Shown piece after piece: positions 28,249-38,347 of a stretch of 64,000 bases of DNA. The stretch comes from Hespellia sp. (lineage in GTDB: Bacteria > Bacillota > Clostridia > Lachnospirales > Lachnospiraceae). Each line of letters starts with the position of its first letter. Positions within the stretch are counted from its first letter, which is position 1. Under the pieces are notes generated by a model. It worked only from the letters and a program-made list of their open reading frames with translations, had not been told where the DNA came from and made no database searches. The stretch is from positions 1-64,000 of the forward strand of contig JAAVXR010000073.1 of NCBI GenBank assembly GCA_022790755.1. Reading direction: 5' to 3'. The translations under genes were made by a program, and so were the position numbers.

Positions 28249-29316
28249 ATGAAACGAATTATTCTCACCGGCGGTGGTACTGCCGGACATGTCACCCCGA
28301 ATATTGCTCTGCTTCCACGGCTCCAGGAGCTTGGTTACGATATTCAATATATCGGCTCCTACGAAGGAATTGAAAAGGAATTAATTGAACCTTTTAATAT
28401 CCCCTATCATGGCATTTCCTCCGGAAAATTACGCCGTTATTTCAGCCCAAAGAACTTTAGCGATCCTTTTCGTGTTCTGAAAGGTTTCAGTGAAGCAAAC
28501 AAACTGATTCGAAGCCTGAAACCCGATGTTATTTTCTCCAAAGGCGGATTCGTCTCCGTTCCTGTTGTCCTGGCAGGTAAAAAGAACAAAGTCCCTGTTG
28601 TGATCCATGAATCCGATATGACCCCGGGACTTGCAAACCGAATTTCTTTTCCCGCTGCGACAAAAGTCTGCTGCAATTTTCCGGAAACACTGGACTCCCT
28701 ACCAAAAGAAAAAGCCGTCCTCACCGGTTCCCCAATCCGGCAAGAACTGTTATCTGGCAATAAAATTGCCGCTATGGATCTATGTGGTTTCTCCGCTGAC
28801 AAACCGGTAATCCTGGTTATCGGTGGAAGCCTTGGTTCTGTTGTTGTAAATAATGCAGTCCGCCTTGCTCTCCCTGAACTCCTGGAAAAATTCCAAGTCA
28901 TTCATCTGTGTGGCAAGGATAAACTAGACCCCTCCCTGAATCGTTTAAAAGGTTATGCCCAATTTGAATACATCAAATCAGAACTGCGTAATATCTTTGC
29001 TCTGGCAGACATCGTTATCTCCCGTGCAGGAGCCAATGCAATCTGTGAACTCCTGGCATTGAGAAAACCCAATCTTTTGATTCCGCTCTCTGCCAATGCA
29101 AGCCGCGGCGATCAGATTCTCAACGCCCAATCATTTGAAAGGCAAGGTTTCAGTCTTGTAATCGAAGAAGAAGATTTGAGTAAAGAATACTTGTTAGAAT
29201 GTGTCAAAAAACTTTTTCAGAATCGGGATACATACATAAGCGCTATGCACAAATCTCAACTTCAAAATTCCATTCAAACGATTACAGATATCATTGAACA
29301 TGTTCGCCGTATTTAA
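28249..29316 (+). CDS. murG: UDP-N-acetylglucosamine--N-acetylmuramyl-(pentapeptide) pyrophosphoryl-undecaprenol GlcNAc transferase (MurG family)
   Basis: MKRIILTGGGTAGHVTPNIALLPRLQELGY; ISRAGANAICELLALRKPNLLIPLSANASRGDQILNA. Confidence 0.9.
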   Translation: MKRIILTGGGTAGHVTPNIALLPRLQELGYDIQYIGSYEGIEKELIEPFNIPYHGISSGKLRRYFSPKNFSDPFRVLKGFSEANKLIRSLKPDVIFSKGGFVSVPVVLAGKKNKVPVVIHESDMTPGLANRISFPAATKVCCNFPETLDSLPKEKAVLTGSPIRQELLSGNKIAAMDLCGFSADKPVILVIGGSLGSVVVNNAVRLALPELLEKFQVIHLCGKDKLDPSLNRLKGYAQFEYIKSELRNIFALADIVISRAGANAICELLALRKPNLLIPLSANASRGDQILNAQSFERQGFSLVIEEEDLSKEYLLECVKKLFQNRDTYISAMHKSQLQNSIQTITDIIEHVRRI

Positions 29317-29366
29317 TTTTTTACCCATGTTGCGTAATATGTCAAGAGCCTTTAAGACCCATTTAG

Positions 29367-29397
29367 AAAACAGGTGTCAAACCGACACCTGTTTTCA
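29367..29397. terminator. bidirectional terminator
   Basis: gaaaacaggtgtcaaaccgacacctgttttc. Confidence 0.85.
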
Positions 29398-29401
29398 TCT
29401 A

Positions 29402-29983
29402 TTATTCTCGGTTTATTTCCTGATACTCGACTCCATACTCTTTCCGAATCCATTCTTTGGCTCTGTGAAGCATACTATGTAGAACATTTATGGAAATTCC
29501 CATTTCTTCAGCTACTTTCGCCTGCGGGATCTCCATAAAATATACCATTACAATTGCTTCATACCAACGCGGATTCTTTTCAAGTATCTTTATCATAATC
29601 TTCTCATGCAATTGAGATAGATTCGCTTTCTTCATTTTGATAAAAATTTCCTCCTCTGCACTGTACGCGAAACTTCTCGTTGCGATCTCTGCATCTTCTT
29701 CGGACTCCTCACACAAAATCTCCCGTTCTACTTTCTTTCTATAATTTAATGCAGCATGTTTAGCCGTTGTATAAAGCCAAGCCTTAAGATTTTCCTGATG
29801 CATCTTGCCGAAATATGCATACAACTTCAAAAAAGTATTCTGCATAATATCTTCAGCAATACCATAGTCGCCCGAATAGTTATACGCTACTTTCAGCACA
29901 AGGTTCTTGTACTTTTTATAAACCTCATGATATGTCAGCTTCTCTGCCACGTCTTTTCTCCAGGTTCGTATCTCTGTTATCAA
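29402..29983 (-). CDS. ECF-type RNA polymerase sigma factor
   Basis: 193 aa; AYNYSGDYGIAEDIMQNTFLKLYAYF and MEIPQAKVAEEMGISINVLHSMLHRAKEWI. Confidence 0.85.
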   Translation of the reverse strand: MITEIRTWRKDVAEKLTYHEVYKKYKNLVLKVAYNYSGDYGIAEDIMQNTFLKLYAYFGKMHQENLKAWLYTTAKHAALNYRKKVEREILCEESEEDAEIATRSFAYSAEEEIFIKMKKANLSQLHEKIMIKILEKNPRWYEAIVMVYFMEIPQAKVAEEMGISINVLHSMLHRAKEWIRKEYGVEYQEINRE

Positions 29984-30000
29984 TCAATTTCATAGTTCTA

Positions 30001-30414
30001 TCATTGGAATCTTACTTTAGACAATATCTCATCCCGCTCTTCATCTGTCAGTTCATGCATATGCCATCCCAGTCCCACATGGTCATTGTCATACCGTGGA
30101 ATCAAATGTAAATGAAAATGGAATACTGTCTGTCCCGCAGGCTCTTCATTATTCTGCACAATATTATAGCCTGTACATCCTAAGATTACTCTCAAAGTAT
30201 TCACCATCTTCTTAGCAAGCACCAATACTTTGGCTGCCAAATCATCTTCCAGATCATACAAATTTCGATAATGCTCTTTTGGAATAATCAATGCATGACC
30301 TTTGGCCGCTGGATTTGTGTCCAATATTACTCGGAAATCATTGTCTTCATACAGTGTTGCCGTCGGGATCTCCCCATTTGCCAACTTGCAAAAAATACAA
30401 TCCGAATCTCTCAT
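30001..30414 (-). CDS. HIT family protein
   Basis: CIFCKLANGEIPTATLYED; VFHFHLHLIPR. Confidence 0.95.
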   Translation of the reverse strand: MRDSDCIFCKLANGEIPTATLYEDNDFRVILDTNPAAKGHALIIPKEHYRNLYDLEDDLAAKVLVLAKKMVNTLRVILGCTGYNIVQNNEEPAGQTVFHFHLHLIPRYDNDHVGLGWHMHELTDEERDEILSKVRFQ

Positions 30415-30696
30415 TCCTCCGCCTTCTTTCTTGTTTCTATTTCTTGTACTTCTAGTTTAGCATATCCTGTGAATGTGTTCAATGTCGAATCTTGTCGAGA
30501 CAACGCCATTGAACTCTTTTTTGAACAGTGCTACACTGAATTTAACATTGATAACATATATATACAAAATATTGAATAATTCGGACACAGCGAGGCCACA
30601 CTATTTTTACAAAATATACCACATTCCCAAAAGAATGTATCTGGTGCCCGTCCATGTTACACATAAAGACAAGATATATGAAATCGGAGGTTTATC

Positions 30697-31443
30697 ATGC
30701 TCAGTCATATTGATATTCACAAAATGAACGCATTAATGGAAGAAAATGCGGACGCGAAAACAATCATCCAACAGTTACTAGAAAACCATCAGATTACGAT
30801 CTCTACCATCGCACATGAAATCCGGAACCCTCTGACACTCGTCAGCTCCTCCCTCCAGATCATTGAACTACAACACCCTGAAGTCAAGGATTTTGACAGT
30901 TGGAATCAGACTATCGAAGATGTTACCTTTATGTGCCAATTACTAAATGAATTGTCCACGTTCAACAACGGCGGAACACTCCGCTATAATGTCTTTCCTC
31001 TAGGCAGACTTTTGAAAAACACTGCGATCTCGTTCGCTATGTCATTAGACAATGAAAAAATAGAATTTAAATCTCTGATTGATCCTACGATCGGCGATTA
31101 TACTGGTGATAAAAACAAGTTGAATGAGGTACTTTTAAATCTTCTGAAAAATGCAAAAGAAGCTATCAATGAAAACATGACACCCGAGAGCCCTGTTGGA
31201 CACATTAGTCTGGAGGCCCGAAGAAAGCATAACGGTATTATGATCTCTATTTCAGACAATGGCTGTGGCATTGACCCCGAAAAAATTTCTGACATTTTCC
31301 AGCCATTTCATACCACCAAAGCAGATGGCACCGGTCTTGGTCTGGCAATCTCCAAGCGTATTATTGAATCACACAAAGGACAACTCTCTGTAAAATCTAC
31401 TCCGGGAAAAGGCAGTACATTTATTATTGCCCTTCCATTTTGA
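30697..31443 (+). CDS. soluble sensor histidine kinase
   Basis: 248 aa; TISTIAHEIRNPLTLVSSSLQI H-box; NLLKNAKEAI, GTGLGLAISKRII; no TM. Confidence 0.88.
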   Translation: MLSHIDIHKMNALMEENADAKTIIQQLLENHQITISTIAHEIRNPLTLVSSSLQIIELQHPEVKDFDSWNQTIEDVTFMCQLLNELSTFNNGGTLRYNVFPLGRLLKNTAISFAMSLDNEKIEFKSLIDPTIGDYTGDKNKLNEVLLNLLKNAKEAINENMTPESPVGHISLEARRKHNGIMISISDNGCGIDPEKISDIFQPFHTTKADGTGLGLAISKRIIESHKGQLSVKSTPGKGSTFIIALPF

Positions 31444-32071
31444 TGCCTTGCGATTTTCGATACAACAGAACTGTGACGACAAATCCCACTATGAATCCTC
31501 CTGCATGCGCATAATTGTCTATACCGGTACTGATATATCCAAAATAGAACATCAAAAGAAGCATTACGCAAATTCTTTGTCCATAAATTCGCCCCAAATG
31601 GCCTCTATTACGCAGCACAACCCAAACCATTGCCCCAACCAGACCATATACAGCGCCTGATGCACCGGCCGATATAAATAGGCTGCCAACCCTCATATTC
31701 ATCCACATAGACAGGATATTTCCGCCCAAACCGCTAAGCAAATAAATAATCAATAGCTTGATGCTGCCCAATACGGGCTCCATATTTACCCCCAATGCCC
31801 CAAGCATAATCATATTATTCATCAAATGATAAAAGTCAAAATGTAGAAACATACTGGTAAACAGACGATAGAATTCTCCATCCGTCATAACATACGGCTC
31901 ATACATCGCACCATACTTTAACAAAAATTCCCCATCACTTGGATCTCCAAGTACGGATAAGCCTAAAAACACTACTATGTTTAAAACGATCAATATTGCA
32001 GTTATACTTTTATTTATATTTTTCTTTTCCATGTTTTGATTATATGATAGTCTTTGCTTCCTGTCCATCAC
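31424..32071 (-). CDS. rhomboid family intramembrane serine protease
   Basis: LHFDFYHLMNNMIMLGALG, ISAGASGAVYGLVGA, HAGGFIVG. Confidence 0.92.
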   Translation of the reverse strand: MMDRKQRLSYNQNMEKKNINKSITAILIVLNIVVFLGLSVLGDPSDGEFLLKYGAMYEPYVMTDGEFYRLFTSMFLHFDFYHLMNNMIMLGALGVNMEPVLGSIKLLIIYLLSGLGGNILSMWMNMRVGSLFISAGASGAVYGLVGAMVWVVLRNRGHLGRIYGQRICVMLLLMFYFGYISTGIDNYAHAGGFIVGFVVTVLLYRKSQGIKMEGQ

Positions 32072-32843
32072 TTTCCAAAATCAAATCCTGCCAACTTCCC
32101 CAACGTTTCTTTTTCATTCGACTCCTAACACGCTGAAACGAATTCTGAAATCCGCCGAGTTCACGCACAGCTTCCACATCACTGAAAGCTTCTTCTCTTT
32201 TGATTTCAATTTCTTCTTTCATAATAAAATCATCCCGCTCTTTATCTCTCTTCTTTAACTCTCTACGCACGGATGCCTCCGATTCATATTGTTGTAAAAT
32301 AGCATGAATATCGTACTGTTGTTCCATCGTCTCTCGATTCAATTTATGTGCAAGACAAATACATTCTGTATCTCCATAATCAATCTGGCGAACCCAAAAT
32401 TCTGTTAATTGATGAAATTGCTCTGACAAAGAAACACAACGAACCGGCAAGTAGCAAAATTGACACTGTTCATCCCTAAAGAAAATGTACTCAGGAGCCA
32501 ACCACAGACAATCCGGATTCAACATATATTGCCGCAAAAGTTCTATCGTACTCAAAAATTGTCGTAAAAACTGCTGCAACTCTTCCCTTCCAATCTTTCT
32601 ATTTTCATACTTTGTCTGCATGGACACCATATTTCCTATATTATACGAGAAACGTGTGATAGTTCCAATTCCATCCAACTCTATTTCCAAAAGGTTCGAC
32701 AATTGATTTTGCCGCAACATTGCTAGTTGGTAATCTTCCTCATAGTAATCCGTATATTCCACAATCATTCTGGAGCCAATCACTTCATGTTGTACAACAG
32801 AAGACAGGGCGTTCCCCTCGACCTCCTTTTTCTTCTGGATCAT
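32040..32843 (-). CDS. DUF6382-like protein of Tad locus
   Basis: 267 aa; first-of-cluster position next to tad genes; family by recall. Confidence 0.55.
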   Translation of the reverse strand: MIQKKKEVEGNALSSVVQHEVIGSRMIVEYTDYYEEDYQLAMLRQNQLSNLLEIELDGIGTITRFSYNIGNMVSMQTKYENRKIGREELQQFLRQFLSTIELLRQYMLNPDCLWLAPEYIFFRDEQCQFCYLPVRCVSLSEQFHQLTEFWVRQIDYGDTECICLAHKLNRETMEQQYDIHAILQQYESEASVRRELKKRDKERDDFIMKEEIEIKREEAFSDVEAVRELGGFQNSFQRVRSRMKKKRWGSWQDLILESDGQEAKTII

Positions 32844-33286
32844 TTTGCTAAACTCCTTTCATTTTCTGTCTCTGTATAATAGATATATTCCTCCGTACGC
32901 ATAAGCATGGCGCTTTGCTCCGTATGGATCTTCCAGCCCCTATGATATGCTTCCGCATGTATTTTCAGTCGTTCAATCCCTTTAGTAACAGACACATCCA
33001 CTCTGGAAAAAAAGATCAATTTCCCCTTTATTCTATCCTGAAAATGGACTTCCAAGTCGCTTTCAGAGTAATCATATTCTTGATGTTCTTTCTGTGCCCC
33101 TACGACGGCAGTTTCATACGCTGTTGCATATAAAACACATTTATCATGAAAGTAAAACACCACCTGTACAATAAGTAAAAAAATAAGAAGAAACAAGGGC
33201 ATAATAATAGCCATCTCCACAGTTGCGCTTCCTTTACATTCAACCGCTGCTCTTTGAACTCTATTATGATGCACCAGTTTCACCAT
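32840..33286 (-). CDS. TadE-like pilus assembly protein
   Basis: KGSATVEMAIIMPLFLLIFLLIVQVVFYFHDK from internal Met. Confidence 0.8.
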   Translation of the reverse strand: MVKLVHHNRVQRAAVECKGSATVEMAIIMPLFLLIFLLIVQVVFYFHDKCVLYATAYETAVVGAQKEHQEYDYSESDLEVHFQDRIKGKLIFFSRVDVSVTKGIERLKIHAEAYHRGWKIHTEQSAMLMRTEEYIYYTETENERSLAK

Positions 33287-33708
33287 TTCCAAAATACCAT
33301 CCCCACATACGAAATTGTCAGAAAAGGAATAAACGGAAATGCTAGTCTCCTGGAAAACCTGCCAATCAATAAGCCGCAAAAAGAAAATAGCGCTGCAAGC
33401 AAAAAAGCTACACTCAACAGTATAAACAAATCCCACACCCCCAGAAATACACCCAGAATCACTATCAGAATACTATCCGCATACCCGAAAGCTTCCCTCG
33501 TCACTTTACTGACAGCCAAAAAGCAACCTCCCACTGCAATCCCTGCCATAATTTCCATTATCGACACATCTCTCTGAATTATCTTGCAACCCATTGCTGC
33601 CATGAGCAGTCCAATCAACATCCAGATTGGCAATCTTTGATACCGGATATCCCATAAAGCGATCACAAATAGAATGATTATCCACATCATTTGTATCAGT
33701 GTGCACAC
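33280..33708 (-). CDS. A24 prepilin peptidase (TadV/CpaA-like)
   Basis: ALWDIRYQRLPIWMLIGLL, YADSILIVILGVFLG; start approximate (GTG or internal ATG). Confidence 0.8.
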   Translation of the reverse strand: MCTLIQMMWIIILFVIALWDIRYQRLPIWMLIGLLMAAMGCKIIQRDVSIMEIMAGIAVGGCFLAVSKVTREAFGYADSILIVILGVFLGVWDLFILLSVAFLLAALFSFCGLLIGRFSRRLAFPFIPFLTISYVGMVFWKW

Positions 33709-34496
33709 CTTGAGCACCTCCCTTTTCCTTCTACTTCTGATTTTGGCACCGCATAGACAGTGCGTTTCAATCCACCACACCAAATAGAGGTATGGTATTT
33801 GTTTCCATAATCAGTCACATAGACGCCTCCCATGGTGAGAAATCCAGTACATTTTTCACAGGCATGGTATCGCCCTCCATCGTAATTACGCATCCCTTTT
33901 AAACTTTCTGCTGGAACAAACTGAATCGACAATTGCAGATGGGAACATTGATAATCCGTGTGATATACCGTCGCCGTATCTGTTATATATACAATTGTTC
34001 CCTCTGTCTCGTCTGGCCCTCGTCCATTCTTCTCATAACCCGTCCATCCTTTTACCAAAAATGTCTCTTCACATCGAACCGGCGCACCGAGGAACTGTGG
34101 AAAAGGTAAACGAAGCTTATATTCTACACAAACTTCAATCTGATTTTGCGCATTTATTCTGGTCTTTCCACAGCAAATTCCACCGCTTCCACCCGATATG
34201 ATACTTCGATCCAATCTCTGTGTTCCAGCCGTGCGCAAAAACCTACTTCGGAATAGACTGGCTCCCATTTCCGGCACCACCGCCATCTGTTCTGCCGTCT
34301 GCTTCGCCGCAGTGTGCGCCGCCATTCTGACCGTTGCCTGAATCGCATGAATTTCCAACAAATAGATCAAACAAAGGGAAGCAAATAGAAACACTGGAAT
34401 CGCTAGGGCCGCCTCCACCGTCATACTACCGGATGAGGTGCGCGGTGTTGTCCTCTTGATGGATTGGTGAGTATATTTACATATGAATTGTGTCAA
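33696..34496 (-). CDS. TadE/TadG-like protein with duplicated C-terminal Cys-rich motif
   Basis: SGSMTVEAALAIPVFLFASLCLIYLLEIHA; C-terminus YHTDYQCSHLQL...HACEKC...YHTSIWCGGLKR...GRCSRC. Confidence 0.75.
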   Translation of the reverse strand: MTQFICKYTHQSIKRTTPRTSSGSMTVEAALAIPVFLFASLCLIYLLEIHAIQATVRMAAHTAAKQTAEQMAVVPEMGASLFRSRFLRTAGTQRLDRSIISGGSGGICCGKTRINAQNQIEVCVEYKLRLPFPQFLGAPVRCEETFLVKGWTGYEKNGRGPDETEGTIVYITDTATVYHTDYQCSHLQLSIQFVPAESLKGMRNYDGGRYHACEKCTGFLTMGGVYVTDYGNKYHTSIWCGGLKRTVYAVPKSEVEGKGRCSRCAH

Positions 34497-34617
34497 AGCC
34501 GTGCCTCCTTTCTTTTTTCTTTTCTATCGTTTCGCTTGTCCTCGTGGGATAATTCCGGCAAAAAGACGTATTTGCCGAATACACCATCAAAAGGACAACA
34601 CCGTGCACCCCATCCCT

Positions 34618-35979
34618 TTATCGGTAAGAAAATTCCGTTTGAAACTCATAGGTAAGTCCCTGCCTGAGTGTCGCCTTGCTCTTGATCTTCATTTTAGCAA
34701 CACAGTAATCTATGCGAAAAAAAGACAGCTTCCTTTTTACTTTTAATTCCGTTTCAATCATATCCAAACTGCGCATCGTACACTCTTCTTTTCCGCATAA
34801 GAATAATAAAATTCTCAGATAATCACCATAAGACAGCCCGTCTTCTGTACTACGATTCCCTCCAACAGCCGCATAATCACCTTTTCTCAAAATCCCGCTC
34901 AAAGGTACTTTCCAGGTATCGCTCGTCTTTGCCAAAGGTACTTTTCTGCCTGCGAGTAGATTCCTGACATCTTGAATACCTTCCTGATAAGCCCACACCA
35001 AAAGCAGAATATTCTTGACAATCTCAGATAATTCCGGCATCAGTAAAAGCAGACAAATTCCAAACGCCACCGTCTCGGCTTCGGCCTTCCGCCCCTCATC
35101 CGTCATCAAATAGATATAATCTGCTGCAAAGCGAAGAAGCGTCAGCCTCCCTGTAACCACTTCCAAATTTTCCCGATCGCTTTCCTTTCCACCTATGATG
35201 TATTCAAGCTCGTAGGAAAGCCCACTTTCTTCTGCCGGTTGCAGAGCGCTAGAGAAATTTTTCAGCAAATATTCCCCAAACATTAACTTCTGCACAGGAC
35301 CGGATGTGTCTCTTTGCATAAAACTTCCATATCCATGATTCAATGCACGACGAGAGGGCATTGATTCCAGCTTAATCGTTTGGGCAGATACCGCAAACTC
35401 CTTTGGCAATACCCGTTCCAGGAAAAAGGAACTCCCGGAATCCTTGATTTGTTCTATCGACTGTTCTGCCTTGTCAACTTCTTCCGCCAATTTAAGATCT
35501 TCTATAGCAGAATTTTTCTCCTCATAATATGCTTCTCCCTGGATCATCTGTTCTTCCCAGGAACCAGTCAGCCCAGTAAATTCTCTCACCAGACCAACAC
35601 CGTATTTACTTTCCATATAATACAGAACTTGTTCATAAAACGCTGCACCCTGATTATCTGACAAAAATTGCAAATCTGTGATATTATGTTCCATCTTCTC
35701 CGCTCCATAATACCGTAACCGTCCCGTAATCGCCTGTTCTGAATAGTTTCCCGTTTCATATCCCGCATCTATCCCGAATACATGATATTGTTCTAACAGC
35801 TCCTTCTGATACTCGCCAAACACAGAATAAATGGCTAAATCCATATTTGTTCTTTGTATGCATTTTTCCTCATGGAGAGATGCAATTTCTACAATCGAAC
35901 AGATAAATGCCGCAAGCAACACGAATATAATTGTTAAAAATGCTGTGATTTCACCGCGCAGCTTCTTCTCTACCAGCAT
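34618..35979 (-). CDS. DUF5702-like TadG-type protein
   Basis: 453 aa; MLVEKKLRGEITAFLTIIFVLLAAFICSIVEIASL. Confidence 0.7.
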   Translation of the reverse strand: MLVEKKLRGEITAFLTIIFVLLAAFICSIVEIASLHEEKCIQRTNMDLAIYSVFGEYQKELLEQYHVFGIDAGYETGNYSEQAITGRLRYYGAEKMEHNITDLQFLSDNQGAAFYEQVLYYMESKYGVGLVREFTGLTGSWEEQMIQGEAYYEEKNSAIEDLKLAEEVDKAEQSIEQIKDSGSSFFLERVLPKEFAVSAQTIKLESMPSRRALNHGYGSFMQRDTSGPVQKLMFGEYLLKNFSSALQPAEESGLSYELEYIIGGKESDRENLEVVTGRLTLLRFAADYIYLMTDEGRKAEAETVAFGICLLLLMPELSEIVKNILLLVWAYQEGIQDVRNLLAGRKVPLAKTSDTWKVPLSGILRKGDYAAVGGNRSTEDGLSYGDYLRILLFLCGKEECTMRSLDMIETELKVKRKLSFFRIDYCVAKMKIKSKATLRQGLTYEFQTEFSYR

Positions 35980-36191
35980 TAAATAGACGAACTTTCGCTG
36001 GTGATTTTCTGAAAAATAGTATTCACCAGACTAGTTAATTGCGATTTAAAAATAATCACCAGTCCAATCAACACAACCAGTATTAAAATCACTTCTACTA
36101 CGCTCACGCCATGAGTATCCGTTAAACTCTGTTTTCCTCTTCTCAAAAATCTCTGTATTCTACTTATCAACATATAAACATATTTCCACAT
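35979..36191 (-). CDS. Flp1-type IVb pilin
   Basis: 70 aa; GVSVVEVILILVVLIGLVIIFKSQLTSLVNTIFQKI. Confidence 0.85.
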   Translation of the reverse strand: MWKYVYMLISRIQRFLRRGKQSLTDTHGVSVVEVILILVVLIGLVIIFKSQLTSLVNTIFQKITSESSSI

Positions 36192-36251
36192 ATGGTACCT
36201 CTCTCCCTTTTCTTCATATCAAGTGTATTCTTTTCTGATCATCTTCCCTTT

Positions 36252-37583
36252 TCAAAGCTGAATGGACAGGAACGCCGGAATCACCACGATTATCAACACC
36301 ACTGACAGCATCAGAAACATAGGAAGTAATAATTTTGTTCCCGCCTCTTCTCCTAGTCTTCTTGCAAACGCTTTTCTTTCCTCGAACGCGTTTACAGCTT
36401 CCAGCCGGAGTAAGTCTGACAACCCTTTCGATCCTTTTCGTAAATTCTGCGCCAGAAGTGCCCCAAATTTTATGTAAGGCTGTAATTTACATCGACTTCC
36501 AAACCGTTCATAGCATTCCTTTTCACTCTCTCCATCCCCCAGTTCATGCCATGTTATTAGCATCTCCTCATACGCATAACGTTTTTCCTTTTTGCGCTGA
36601 TGTTCTTTGTAATCACTAATCATCTTACCCCAGGCATTCCGAACCGTCATTCCTGCACCAATGTAAACCGTAAATCTATTGACAATCCCAGGATAATCCA
36701 ATTGCATTTGCCTGTTTCTTGCCTCTTCTTTCTTTTTTATCGCCTCCCGTTCTTTCGAAAAAAGGAACCCAATTAATGCTAACCCCAACAATATTACTAT
36801 GATCCATCTTGACTCCCTCTGTCGTCGCCAAATCAGAGGTACCCCTTCGATCTCATCTGGCAGAACCACCTGGTTTGAGCTTCTCGTAGTTTGCTCTGTA
36901 TCCTCTATCGCATCAACCACCCTTTCCATAAACTTTTCTGACTTTGTTTTCTGACGCGGAAATATACAGACTGGAAATGTATGACGCACCATCTCTTTGT
37001 TGTATACCAATACTGCGGTAATTCCGATGATTGTCCCGTCATCTTTCAGATTTTCTTCATTTAGTTTGCCGGTCATATCCATTACAGTATAATCGCTCAA
37101 CTCCCATGCCACCTCGACAGATGAATCCGGGACACTATTTACCAATTCTAAATCTGTTCTTACATTTTCCAGGCTTTCATTTTCAGCCAATATCTGATCT
37201 TCTAATTTTACAGCCATTTCTTCCAGTATCTCTCGAAGCTCTTTCGGATTGTACTCCAACTCGCCGATGTCAAGATGGATGACTTCTTTATTTTGCTTTG
37301 TCCCATTACCATCTGTCCCTGATGTCTCAGTCTCTACCACAAGCACTTCTTCGCGATCACCTTCTCCATAGGAATTCCGTAATAAATACTGACTGCCGCT
37401 CTGTGCTATCGGCAACAGATTTTCCTGGTCGACAAAGAATACTCCGCCTGCTAATACGATCGTAACTCCAAACACAATCCCAGCCTTTTTCCATGTCTGA
37501 TTCAGAAACCGTTCTTTGAATTTCTGAACTTTTCTCTGGCCCCCATACATCTTTCCGCTTTCCTTCCCTTCGACTTTTGACAC
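36252..37583 (-). CDS. TadC-like T2SS-F protein with N-terminal extracytoplasmic extension
   Basis: 443 aa; C-terminal YIGAGMTVRNAW...FGALLAQNLRKGSKGLSDLLRLEA...; N-terminal ~230 aa between two TMs. Confidence 0.75.
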   Translation of the reverse strand: MSKVEGKESGKMYGGQRKVQKFKERFLNQTWKKAGIVFGVTIVLAGGVFFVDQENLLPIAQSGSQYLLRNSYGEGDREEVLVVETETSGTDGNGTKQNKEVIHLDIGELEYNPKELREILEEMAVKLEDQILAENESLENVRTDLELVNSVPDSSVEVAWELSDYTVMDMTGKLNEENLKDDGTIIGITAVLVYNKEMVRHTFPVCIFPRQKTKSEKFMERVVDAIEDTEQTTRSSNQVVLPDEIEGVPLIWRRQRESRWIIVILLGLALIGFLFSKEREAIKKKEEARNRQMQLDYPGIVNRFTVYIGAGMTVRNAWGKMISDYKEHQRKKEKRYAYEEMLITWHELGDGESEKECYERFGSRCKLQPYIKFGALLAQNLRKGSKGLSDLLRLEAVNAFEERKAFARRLGEEAGTKLLLPMFLMLSVVLIIVVIPAFLSIQL

Positions 37584-37591
37584 TTACTGTT

Positions 37592-38347
37592 TTATAATTC
37601 TATCTCTACGATCTTTTTTCCCAGACTCCATGCCGCCAGGTAGACGGCCAAACATCCCGTCATAATTGTAACTCCCAATAGATTCCCATAGAGCACCCTC
37701 ATAAAATCCCCAAAAGCAAGACGCATATATAAAATCATTCCAAACGGGACCCCCGACATTACGCGAAACTCCAATTGCTTCGCAGCGATCAATGTCTGAA
37801 TTTCCCGGTGTACTTCCATCTTATCATAGAGAATTTTTACCGTATTCTGTATAACTGCTATGCTATCTCCTCCGGCTTTACCTGCTGCCAGAAAAACTGT
37901 CACAAAACTCTCCACATCCTCCTGCGGCACACGTTCGGCAAAGCCGCGCATTGCCTCTTCCAGAGAAATATTCATGTTCAACTGCCTGAGAATCTGTAGA
38001 AATTCCCTTTGTATTCTTGCATCGTCTCCATATATCATTCTCATATCTCCAACCGTATCCCGCAACGCATTTTCTACGGAATAGCCTGCTCTGAGTGAAC
38101 CAGCCAGAGATCTCATACTATCCTGAAATTGCAAGCAAAATTGCGCTTCCTTCTTTCTACTGCATTCAGCTATCCAGATACGCAAATACCCAGCCAAATA
38201 TATAGGAAACAGTAAAAACGGTATCCAGGAATCATAAAATAACCACGCAATTGTGCCAAACACCAGTATTCCTTTCATCAATGCAATCAAATATTCTTTT
38301 TTCTCAATATCCTGCAGCCAACAATTTTTCTTGATAAAGCAGTTCAT
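37592..38347 (-). CDS. TadB-like T2SS-F protein
   Basis: 251 aa; QDSMRSLAGSLRAGYSVENALRDT. Confidence 0.85.
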   Translation of the reverse strand: MNCFIKKNCWLQDIEKKEYLIALMKGILVFGTIAWLFYDSWIPFLLFPIYLAGYLRIWIAECSRKKEAQFCLQFQDSMRSLAGSLRAGYSVENALRDTVGDMRMIYGDDARIQREFLQILRQLNMNISLEEAMRGFAERVPQEDVESFVTVFLAAGKAGGDSIAVIQNTVKILYDKMEVHREIQTLIAAKQLEFRVMSGVPFGMILYMRLAFGDFMRVLYGNLLGVTIMTGCLAVYLAAWSLGKKIVEIEL

